Below the pieces are notes generated by a model. It did no database searches, was not told where the DNA came from, and saw only the letters and a list, made by a program, of their open reading frames with translations. This document shows positions 44,217-53,635 of a stretch of DNA of 64,000 nt, in pieces. Source of the DNA: Posidonia oceanica (lineage: Eukaryota; Streptophyta; Magnoliopsida; Alismatales; Posidoniaceae); NCBI GenBank assembly GCA_037176725.1, contig JAZBRS010000029.1, positions 47,254,001-47,318,000 on the forward strand. Direction: 5' to 3'. Both the position numbers and the translations under genes were made by a program. Positions within the stretch are counted from its first letter, which is position 1. Every line of letters begins with the position of its first letter.

Positions 44217-47200
44217 GAAGAAATAAATGAACAGTAGCTCGTCGACGGCGACGAGCACTGTAGCAGAAAGCTTCCAGAGCTCGTGGCCGCCGACAGGGGA
44301 GGCTGGGGATGCGCAGGCTGGCGGAGGGCGACGTCGACGATCGTCCGGAGCTCTGGGAACGATCCGGAGCTCGCTCTGTTGGTCGGAGTGTCCGGAGGAA
44401 GAGCAGCCGGCACCGAAGAAGGTGGACTGTCCGGCGAGTCGAGGACGGAGCAGGAGGACCGGAAAACCTATTCTAAAGGCCGGGGAAGCAAGAGAAGAAG
44501 AAGAGGAAGCTAATGGAAACAAGGTTTACCTCTCTCCGCGTCTGAGTCGTCTCCCCGACGTCAGCGGTTCCAGAACTGGTCGGCGGAGATCGTCCGGTCG
44601 CAGCAGTGGTCTTCGAGCGCTCGCGGAGATTGGGATCTTCTCAGAACGTCCCTCCGGTGCTTCCTGATCGACCGGGCTGAAGCTCTACAGCCCAGGTGAG
44701 GTTTCGGCTCTTTTGGGTTCAAAGGATGCTGCCGGAGGCCGGGGGAGGTGTTGGCTGCTCGTCTGGCGGAACGAAGCCCTCCGGGAGGTTGCTGGAGGTG
44801 CGGGGAGTGAAGTTGGATGCTTGGAGAGGGGTTCTGGAAGGCGTGGAGGAGGTCTGGGAGTTGGGACAAATTTTGGTCTGTGGTTGATGCAGGTGTTTGG
44901 AGTGGAGTTCTCGGTCTATGGCGGGTGGTTGGGTTCGAGGGTTGGTGTTTTGAGAAGGTGGAGGTCCAATGAGTCTCTGGAAGAAGTTTGGGAGGAAGCT
45001 GTGGGCTGGAGTAGAGGGAATTCTGGAGAGATCTGAGTTGGGTTTGCAGTTGGGGTGTCGGGTGATCAGAGGTGGTTTCAGTAGTGGGAAGGCCGTGAAA
45101 TGGTGAAGGGAACTGGCTGTGTGTTGGGTGAAGTTGGGGGAGTAATTGGGAGAAAGATGGGGGTCTGAAGTGGTGCTGGGGGATTGGAAAAGAAAGAAGG
45201 ACGTTTGCTGAAGATTTCAGAGAAGAAGAGAGGAGAATTGGGTGTGGGGATCGGTCTGAAATGGGGGCTTCTCTCCGGGATGTCAAGGAATCCCTCAGGC
45301 ACTCTCTTCTGTTCTCTCTTTTTTCTGGAATTGAAAGAAGTGGAGGAGGAGAACAGAGGAAGGCACAGGTGGAAGAAGAGTCTGGATTCTGGTCTCTCTC
45401 AGGTTGGGTACTCTCTGATTGCTCTGGGATGTCTCTCTGCCCAGCCAATTGAAGGTCGACTCGTCTTCGATTGAAGGAAGGACGGGAAGCTTATATCTAG
45501 TAGAGGGGAGGCTGCTGGCGCGCTGGGAGTTTTCAAACTTGGCCGGCGGCCACTGCAGCAGAGAGGATTGAGGCGACCGGCTCCGGAAAAACTGCTGAGA
45601 TGAAGGAGACGGCGGGCTGCTGTAGACCGAAGTGACGGAGCTTCAAAATTTAAATGGAAGGAGGGAATGGCAGCCGGCCGTTCGCGGGAAGAGCTGCAGA
45701 AGAAACCTGCAGAAGGAGAAGGAAGAAGACGGGGTGCGTGGGCCGGACTGTGCGGGTCGAGAAAAAAGAAAGAAAAATAAAAGAAAAAAGAAGAAACGGG
45801 CCGGTGGGCCCAGTGAAGAAAGGGGAGAAAGGAAAAGAGAAGTAAAAGAGAAAGAGAGGGTAGAATGGGAAAATAAAATAGGTAAAAATAAATAAAAATA
45901 TTAGAAGCGTTGTGCTGTAGATTAGGATTTTAATTAAGATTTTTAATGGTTATTTTGAGTTGATTAATGTGTTTTGGGCTTGATTAGGGTTTTAGGGCTT
46001 TGGTTTTGTTTTTAATTGGTTTTCACTTGATTAAATGTTTGTTAATTGTTTTTAAAAATTGTATTTCCCTTGTTGGACACTTAGGATATTAATTAGGATT
46101 TTTTAGGATTTAATTTCCCTTTAATCAGGATGTTTTTTAGATTTTTATGTTGTAGTCATCTTAGGGTTTTTCCTTCTTAAGTCTTTTAAATTATGTCTTG
46201 ATTTTTTTATTTATTGATTTTTCTTGAAGTTTTTAGTTGGATTTTTCTGGTTTGATAGGGTGTTTTTTAGGCTTTTCAGATGTGTTTTTCTTTTCTTTTT
46301 TAATTAAGTTTGTTACTTGTTTTTCTTATGTTTATTAGGTTAAGTCTTTTGCCTTTTTTAATTGCTTGTTTTAGTATTTGATTTTTTAATTCTTCTTTTT
46401 GGGTTTGTCTTTTAATTCCTCTGATGGGTTTTTACTTTTGGTGAGTTTAGATCTCATTCTAGTTTTTTTCCTTGATTTTTCAGTGTTTTCTTTTGATTTG
46501 TTTTGCATTTTTTAGTTTGCATGTTTGGTTTTCTTTTTAGCTTGCTTAAGTTAAGTTTAAGTTATTAATTGCTTGTTTAACATTTTTTAATTGTTTTTCT
46601 TAGGGTACTGATTTGTTTGTTTTATGTTTTAAGGTTTTGCAGATTTTTGTGGGTTTTTGTGGATTTTTGCAAGAGAGAAAAAGGAAAAGAGAAGGAGGAA
46701 AGGAATGGAAAAAGGAGGGAGATAAAAGGAAAAAAAGATAGGTTGGAGGAAAAAGATTTTTAAAATTCAGAAAAAGGGTTAAAAATAAAGTAAAAATAGG
46801 GATAAGATAGAGGAGGGATAGAAGCACAGAGGGGGCCCACAGCCAGACCAGAAAAAGGATAAGAAAGGGATGAAAGGAGAGATGATAATCAGGAGAGAGA
46901 GAGGAGAGAGAAAATGATAATCCTGGAGAGAGAAAAGGATAATTTGGATGGAAGAGGGTCTTAATGGTCTTGAAATGGGCTGAAAATTGGTGAGTGGGTA
47001 GTCTAGGGTTTGAAGTTTTGGGTCTGAAATTTTGGTTTGATTCTAAGGGGGTTTTGGAGGGGTTTCAAGGTGTAGAAAAATGGTAGTTTTACCTAAGTTT
47101 TCTAGGGTTTTTGGGAATGGGTTAGGTTTGAAAATTCCTAGGTCTTTGGGTAGGTTTGTTGAGTGGATTGTGGTGGGTTTTCCTATGGATTTTGGTTAGG

Positions 47201-47340
47201 TTCTGAGGTCGGGAAGGGGGGTAAAGGTTTAGGTTAAAATAGGCTGTTTTTGAAGGGTAGAGAGGAGGATTAGGGTTAGGGTTTGGTTGGGGTTTGATCC
47301 AGCAATCACCAAGAGGGCTCCAAGGGTCCAAGCCTGCCAA

Positions 47341-47422
47341 GATGGGGTGTCAACAGATGCCCCTCCCTGAGCGAGGGCAAGTGGAGCGCGGCCGCTGCAC
47401 AGGGTTGACAAGACACCCCATC
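47341..47422. repeat. Inverted repeat spanning the polypurine tract of C
   Basis: GATGGGGTGTC (47341-47351, the LTR end) and GACACCCCATC (47412-47422) are perfect 11-bp complements separated by 60 nt that include the polypurine tract. The internal arm is part of GGGGTGTCTTGTCAACCCTG, also found in D (35638). Confidence 0.85.
47356..47368 (-). other. Polypurine tract of element C
   Basis: Minus strand AGGGAGGGGCATC directly before the 3' LTR, identical to that of D. Confidence 0.9.
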
Positions 47423-47889
47423 TGACCGGCGGGAGCAGCGGGTTGCTATGGGCGTGAGCTACTTATTCGGCGGATGCACCGAAGATCGTAGCCCGTTGCC
47501 GCAATGCAAGATGCCAGTGCAGATGGATGCTGTACTGTGTATGATATGCTAAATGCAATGCAAGAGTTAGTATAAAAGTTAGTGGAGCTATAAGAAAATG
47601 CTGATGCTGTGCAAGTAATGCTGATGATGCTAAAGTGATATGCAGTGCTAGCTAAGAAAGTGCTGAGATGATGCAAAGAAAATGGTAAAAAGGCGCGATG
47701 TGGTGCGAGTACCTGGCAGGGAGGCCAGACTTGCACGACAAAGCGAAGGAAAACAGGGTGCAGCTGGTCCCCGCCCGGGGAGCAAGCTAGCAGGAAAGAA
47801 GGGGCGCGAGGGGAGAGAGGCCAACTCTCCTATCGCAGAAAGGGGGTGCGTGACTTCGTCTTCCTGGGACAAGGCCACGCCGAAAAGGA

Positions 47890-49085
47890 GAAAAAAATTG
47901 ATAAGGTGACGGGCTTATCGTCCGGATAGTTTACGGTCCTATCAACCGGGAGTGACAGTTTACGGTCCTGTCAACCGGAGCAGTTGTGAGTGATAGTTAC
48001 TGGATATCAGCCGTATAACATGGTTGTGGGTGATAGTTTAGGAGTATCAGCCTAACGACAGTTTACGGTCCTGTCAACCGGTGGATAGTTTACAGTCCTA
48101 TCAACTGGAGGATAGTTTACAGACCTATCAACTGGAACCCACAAATCATGAGGGATAGTTACTGGATATCAGCCGTATAACGCAATGCCGGATAGTTTAC
48201 AGTCTATCATCTGGAGCGACAGTTTACGGTCCTGTCAACCGGCGGATAGTTTACAGACCTATCAACTGGAGGATAGTTTACAGTCCTATCAACTGGAAAC
48301 GGCATTGCGAGGGACAGTTACTGGATGTCAGCCGTATAACATCATTGCGCGTGGTAGTTTACAGTCCTACCAACTGGTGGATAGTTTACAGACCTATCAA
48401 CTGGAGCGACAGTTTACGGTCCTGTCAACCGGCAGATAGTTTACAGACCTATCAACTGGAAACGCGCAATGATGAGGGATAGTTACTGGATATCAGCCGT
48501 ATAATGCAATTGCGGGTGATAGTTTAGGAGTATCAGCCTAACGACAGTTTACGGTCCTGTCAACCGGTGGATAGTTTACAGACCTATCAACTGGAGGATA
48601 GTTTACAGACCTATCAACTGGAACCCACAATTGCAAGGGACAGTTACTGGATGTCAGCCGTATAACGTAATTGCACGCGATAGTTTAGGTGTATCAGCCT
48701 AACGACAGTTTACGGTCCTGTCAACCGGTGGATAGTTTACAGACCTATCAACTGGAAAAGTGCAATTACGAGGGACAGTTACTGGATGTCAGCCGTATAA
48801 CACAACTGCGGGCCGACCATGGATCGACCAGAAGATAGTTTAGGATTATCAGCCTGAGATAGTTTCGGATATCAGCCTAGCACGAGTGATTGATAGATGA
48901 TAGTTTAGGAATATTAGCCTGAGATAGTTTCGGATATCAGCCTAGCATGAGTGATTGATAGATGATAGTTTAGGAATATCAGCCTGAGATAGTTTCGGAT
49001 ATCAGCCTAGCACGAGTGATTGATTGATTGATAAGAGGGGGCAAGATCATGATGAGAATGATAAGATATCGGACTTATCGGCCGG
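47890..49085. repeat. Covarying hairpin repeats, C 3' UTR
   Basis: About 25-bp units with 5-bp stems and 9-nt loops: GACAG/CTGTC (47954-47958, 47968-47972), GATAG/CTATC (48084-48088, 48098-48102), GGTAG/CTACC (48353-48357, 48367-48371). A second unit type has GATA/TATC (48154-48157, 48167-48170) or GACA/TGTC (48313-48316, 48326-48329). GATAAG/CTTATC occurs at 47900-47905 and 47914-47919. Stem arms change together. Confidence 0.92.
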
Positions 49086-49690
49086 CAAAGAGGGGGTGAG
49101 GTAATGATGAGAAGTTAAGCTAAAGAGGGGGATGAGATCATGATGAGAAATTAAGCTAAAGAGGGGGTGAGATCATGATGAGAAATTAAGTTAAAGAGAG
49201 GATGAGATCATGATGAGAAATTAAGCTAAAGAGGGGATGAGATCATGATGAGAAATTAAGCTAAAGAGGGGATGAGATCATGATGAGAAATTAAGCTAAA
49301 GAGGGGATGAGATCATGATGAGAAATTAAGCTAAAGAGGGGGATGAGATCATGATGAGAAATTAAGCTAAAGAGGGGGATGAGATCATGATGAGAAATTA
49401 AGCTAAAGAGGGGGTGAGATCATGATGAGAAATTAAGCTAAAGAGGGGATGAGATCATGATGAGAAATTAAGCTAGAGAGGGGGATGAGATCATGATGAG
49501 AAATTAAGCTAAAGAGGGGGATGAGATCATGATGAGAGATTAACCTAAAGAGGGGGATGAGATCATGATGAGAAATTAAGCTAAAGAGGGGGATGAGATC
49601 ATGATGAGAAGTTAAGCTAGAGAGGGGGATGAGATCATGATGAGAAATTAAGCTAAAGAGGGGGATGAGATCATGATGAGAAGTGTTTAT
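49085..49690. repeat. 36-bp tandem array, C 3' UTR
   Basis: About 17 units of GATGAGATCATGATGAGAAA followed by TTAAGCTAAAGAGGGG, 34-36 bp, differing mainly in the length of the G run. It contains the palindrome ATCATGAT. Confidence 0.95.
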
Positions 49691-49810
49691 TGATAAGATA
49701 TCGGACTTATCGGCCGGCAAAGAGGGGATGAGGGAATGATGAGAATGATAAGATATCGGACTTATCGGCTGATAAAGAAGGGGTAAGGGAATGATGAGAA
49801 GAAACCATCC

Positions 49811-49903
49811 CCATGACGCCAGGAACGTCATGGAGGAAAGAGGGAAGGAATGATACCAAGGGGCGATCAAAAGATGCCCCTGGTGTCGGGATGACACCAG
49901 GGG
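49811..49903. repeat. Two perfect hairpins, C 3' UTR
   Basis: CCATGACG/CGTCATGG (49811-49818, 49826-49833) and CCCCTGGTGTC/GACACCAGGGG (49877-49887, 49893-49903). Confidence 0.9.
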
Positions 49904-49974
49904 TTGGCCAGCGCGTCCTTGGCATCGAAAGCAGAGAATGACGACAAGAGTGTCGTGCTTGTCAGACGAGTAGT

Positions 49975-50640
49975 TTGGGGTACCAGCCCGCAAGGGGACT
50001 CAACTGAGGGCGATCAGCTGGGGACTCGACCGGGGGTGACCTAGCCGAGAAGAGTGTCAGGTTGACGGACCTTTCGCCGAGCTATTTGGGGTGCCAGCCC
50101 GCAAGGGACTCAGCTGAGGGCGATCAGCTGGGGACTCGACCGGGGTGACCAGCCGAGAAAAGTGTCTGGTTGACGGACCTTTCGCCGAGCAGTTTGGGGT
50201 GCCAGCCCGCAAGGGACTCAGCTGAGGGCGATCAGCTGGGGACTCGACCGGGGTGACCAGCCGAGAAAAGTGTCAGGTTGACGGACCTTTCGCCGAGCAG
50301 TTTGGGGTGCCAGCCCGCAGAGAAGGATCCAGCTGGGGACTCGACCAACTGGGGACTCAGCTGGGGATGACCAGCCGAGAAGAGGACTCAGCTGGGGATG
50401 ATACCACCGGGCGACCAAATGATGCCCCTGGTATCAGGATGATACCAGGGGATGGTCGGCGCGCCCCCGGCATCAGGATGCAAAGACAGATAAGCGAGCG
50501 GACAGATGATAGGTTGACGGACCCATCGCCGAGCAGTTTGGGGTGCCAGCCCGCAAGGGACTCAGCTGAGGATGAACAGTTGAGGAGGATGATAGGTTGA
50601 TGGACCTTTTGCCGGGCAGTTTGGGGTGCCAGCCCGCAGA
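49975..50640. repeat. About 108-bp repeats, C 3' UTR
   Basis: Units with GTTTGGGGTGCCAGCCCGCA, then CTCAGCTG...GGGGACTCGACC and GGTTGACGGACC. Copies start near 49974, 50085, 50190, 50298, 50536 and 50619; 50190 to 50298 is 108 bp. Confidence 0.9.
50425..50451. repeat. 12-bp perfect hairpin, C 3' UTR
   Basis: CCCCTGGTATCA and TGATACCAGGGG with a 3-nt loop. It is the A-T version of the G-C pairs in the 49877 hairpin (GGTATC versus GGTGTC) and matches the D hairpin at 35107. Confidence 0.93.
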
Positions 50641-51200
50641 GATAATGATCTAGCTGGGGATAACCAGCTGGGGATGCCGGACGGCGGAGCTTGGTGTCGC
50701 GGGCCTGCAGATGCTCTGGGCTCCGAATTGGGTGCTGAGGACTTCGCCGCGCTGGGATGTCTGCAAGTCTGATTAGAGGGCCCAAGATAATGATGATGAT
50801 GATATGCAATGCAGCAAAGAGTCTTGATGTGCAAGCAGAAAGCAGAAACAGTTTTCATTGATATGATCTTGATAAGTACAATGCCTGCGGCAGGCCAGAA
50901 ATGTACAGCACAATTTGGAAAGAAGACCACATGATGGTCGCACAAGAGCCTAGTCAACCCGGGCCTTCTTCGGCTGCCTGGAGTCGGGGAATAAGGGGCC
51001 GCCTGGCGGGACTTCAGTGATTGGCCAGAGCTGTCGGACTTCGGCTTCATAATCAGGAGTACATCCAGTACCTCTCACAACTGCAACGTCTGTAGATTGG
51101 ACCCCGTGCTACATCAGACTAGCAAGCTTCTTGGTTGGGGCGTGGTGCTGAGAGGATAAGTCTGTAGAAGCTCGGGCGCTGTACTGTCAATGAAGGCGCC

Positions 51201-52151
51201 CTACTGGAAGCCGAACTGGCGCATGACCCTGATTGGATGGTACTCTACGCCTGCTGTGAAGCCTGGAAGAATGATCAGCCGCGTGTCACGCGCGCTGAAG
51301 AAGATTGTGAATGGCTCTGCTGTAGAAGGAATGATGCGCCAGATCATAGTGTCGTCAGTCAGTGCTGACAGCCTCTCGTACTCGTCTTTGACGCTTTTGT
51401 CTGCTCTGGTACGGGCTCTGCTGCAGTAGGCTTCGAAAGCATGCACTTGAGGGCGCGGGATGTCCATCTCTAAGTGCCCGGTCAGCCAGACTTGTATGAG
51501 TGCTCCGCAACCGTGGAAGTGGCGGCAGCGATGAGAAATGCGGTCCAGCCCGCGATATGTCTCTGCCAAGACAACTGGTGCCAGGTCTATGTGCTGGGTC
51601 ACCACAGCTAGTGCAATCTCTGTGACCTCGATGGCCACTGTCAGTCGGCCATGAGTAAAGATTAGTTCGCCCAAAAAGCAGATGACGAATCCTCGGAGCC
51701 ACAGCTCATCTCCGAGGTCAGCACGCTTGTTTAAGATATCATCAAAGTGCGCAAGGCGAAGCATAGGCTCTGGTCCACTGGTGCAGATTAGCTTCTGTTG
51801 GCAGTCTTGAGTGGAGAGTCCAGTCAGTTGGTTCAGGACTCGGAGATATCCGTCGCGCCTCATGAAAACAGGTGGCCCCAAGATTTTTGAAAAGCCGCAT
51901 ATCCGACGCACCTCTTCCAGTGTAGGTGTCAGCTCAGTTTTGCTGAAGCGGAAGACATGATGCGCCGGTTTCCAGAATCTCGCGGCGGCACACAGAAGGT
52001 GGCGCCTGACCTCCACATCAGTAGCCTTTAGCAGCTTGGTTGGTATGCCCCACAGGCGCAGCTTCTCGCAGTCTACTTGAGTGAGCCTGCCGATCCACTC
52101 TCGCAGGGTTTCCAAGCAGTGTGTAGGAGTCAGCAGAGTAGGAAAACCCAT
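51201..52151 (-). CDS. Element C accessory ORF, plant-mobile-domain / DUF7745-like protein
   Basis: An intact 316-codon ORF downstream of pol in element sense, starting ATG at 52149-52151. Visible motifs: an N-terminal block REWIGRLTQVDCEKLRLWGI (10-35), RHLLCAAARFWKPAHHVFRF (about 50-70), LTPTLEEVRRICGF (about 73-87), GCGALIQVWLTGHL (about 214-227), DDTMIWRIIP (about 269-278), and the end GVEYHPIRVMRQFGFQ. TPTLEE near the N terminus and VE.H...RV.RQFG near the C terminus are hallmarks of the plant mobile domain family, known both in transposons and in host silencing-related proteins; DUF7745 is a close alternative. No membrane segment or signal peptide is seen. Element A carries the same ORF in the same place. 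Its role in the element cycle is unknown; expression would need a spliced or internal-promoter RNA. Confidence 0.85.
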   Translation of the reverse strand: MGFPTLLTPTHCLETLREWIGRLTQVDCEKLRLWGIPTKLLKATDVEVRRHLLCAAARFWKPAHHVFRFSKTELTPTLEEVRRICGFSKILGPPVFMRRDGYLRVLNQLTGLSTQDCQQKLICTSGPEPMLRLAHFDDILNKRADLGDELWLRGFVICFLGELIFTHGRLTVAIEVTEIALAVVTQHIDLAPVVLAETYRGLDRISHRCRHFHGCGALIQVWLTGHLEMDIPRPQVHAFEAYCSRARTRADKSVKDEYERLSALTDDTMIWRIIPSTAEPFTIFFSARDTRLIILPGFTAGVEYHPIRVMRQFGFQ

Positions 52152-53635
52152 TATACTTGATTGCAGAAGACGGGCTGATTACTGCAAGGCTTGAGGTACC
52201 TGCTATCAATAAACAGTCAGATTTCGTAGGTATGCAATCTTTGACAACAAGCAGAAACTGAGACTGAAAATGTAGTTCCATATGCATCTAGCAGTTGATA
52301 ACAGAACATAGCAGTTAAGCACAAATGAACAACGGGAATTGGCAGCAGTCTGGTGAATGCGGGGGCAAGGGCCGACAGGAGATCTGGACCAGCGCAGCTT
52401 GAGCGTCGTCGATGCGCTCTGTTGGGGAAGAGTACTGTCTCAGAGCCTGAGCGTGTTGCAGAGCGGAGAGATTAGTGGAAGGGGAAAGGAAAGAAGGAGG
52501 ATGCATGAATGCAAGATGCTAGTGATATGCTTAGGAGGATGAAAATTATTGGATGACTAAGTATGCTTGGATATGCTTGGGTGGATGGGTATGCTAGGGT
52601 GCCCTCAGCGTACGGAGTGCTTTGGTGCCTGCTGCAGAGGAAGGGAGTGGTCCTTGACTCACTGGGCCCTACTCAGACTCTCGGCTTATTGGTGGCGCTC
52701 CGGAACAGGTTGTTGGCATTCTACAGGTGGTGATGTGGTGAGGACAGGCTACTGGCTGCACTCTCAGGACCTACACCTATTCTTTTAGCTCTCCCTTTTT
52801 TTTTGAAAGGTTTCTCCCTCATAGGTATGCAGTCTTTCTCTGCCCCTAGCTAGGAGAAGGTATGTGTTTGCTCTTGGGAGGATGTGGTAGACCCCTTTTT
52901 CCAGGCTTGACATGCTGGGGATCTCTAGTAAAGTATGGGGGATAACGATGCCTGTGTTTTGTGGGCTACCTTTGCCCTTTTCTTCTTCTCTCTTTTTTTT
53001 TTTTTTTTTTTGCTTTTCTCCTTTTTTGTTTTTGTTTTTGTTCTATCTCTTTTTCTTCTTTCTTTTTTTTTTTTTTTGATCTTTTTTTTTCTCTTTTTTT
53101 TTAGGCTTTTGCTATCCCCATTCTGGTGGCAAAAGAAGGGTGCTTGCATTGTAATGGATTTAGACTTTGGGTCTGCTATGTGATGGGTAGAAGGAGTAGA
53201 GTTAGACTGCACACCCCTATCTCTAGGGCCGGCTTTTGTCTTCGTCTTCTGTTCCTTTAAGGTGCCCAAACCTAGATGTCTATTCTCACTTTTTTCAAGC
53301 TCACAACCTAACATTTTTTCTCCCTCAGAGGTGTATGTCCTTGTGAGATTGGGCAGTTCGCCTGTCCTTATTGGTGGTGGCTCCCTCACTTGCTAAGACA
53401 TCTAAGTAGTGCTAGGTGAGGCAGGGTGACTCCTTCCAGAGCAGGCAAGCACTTCCGGTTGTCATCACCGGGCAGAAGATGCTGATGATAATTTGAGAGG
53501 ATGACGATGATGATTTGAAAAGAAAGGGTGCAAGAGCTGAGAGGATGATGATGATGATTTGAAGTAGAATTGAAGCAAGAAGATGAGAATGCAAGCGCAG
53601 GTGGGAGAAGGTATCTGCAACGGGGCCGCTTTCGG
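52152..53635 (-). other. Element C spacer between pol and accessory ORF
   Basis: No gene. Segments match the A spacer (374-1626), for example GTGGCGCTCCGG near 52691 and the CTCCCTCACT...GCTAAGACATC stretch near 53390. It has T runs at 52999-53020 and 53060-53110 (A-rich in element sense) that are not present in A. Confidence 0.7.

Larger units (their letters stand above)
41539..47355 (-). mobile_element. 3' LTR of element C (5.8 kb)
   Basis: Element sense: starts TGTTGACACCCCATCTTGGC, ends GGGATCGCTACA. Same family and zone order as solo LTR S. It contains the PBS-like core (41655-41667), the conserved block (41841-41915), the weak minisatellite zone (42120-42510), the GCATTTAGG-type zone (43250-44200), a TATA-like site, a GC-rich zone with Pro/Ser-rich non-conserved ORFs (44230-45700) and purine tracts (45700-45890, 46660-46930). 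Confidence 0.95.
47369..51200 (-). other. Element C 3' UTR (repeat arrays and hairpins)
   Basis: No gene is recognised over 3.8 kb. From low to high coordinates it holds a non-repetitive part (47423-47890), GATAG/GACAG hairpin repeats (47890-49085), 36-bp repeats (49085-49690), perfect hairpins and about 108-bp repeats (49800-50650), and a unique part (50650-51200). Confidence 0.85.

Noticed and set aside
44561..45448. 295-codon sense-strand ORF in the C LTR, and 5910-6374 in S
   Set aside because: Pro/Ser-rich low-complexity reading of the GC-rich U3 zone. The two family members do not encode similar proteins, so it is not a conserved gene.
52999..53110. Poly(T)/poly(A) tract as a trace of a reverse-transcribed captured host mRNA
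   Set aside because: The A-rich tract lies upstream, not downstream, of the accessory ORF in sense direction, and is absent from the same spacer in A.
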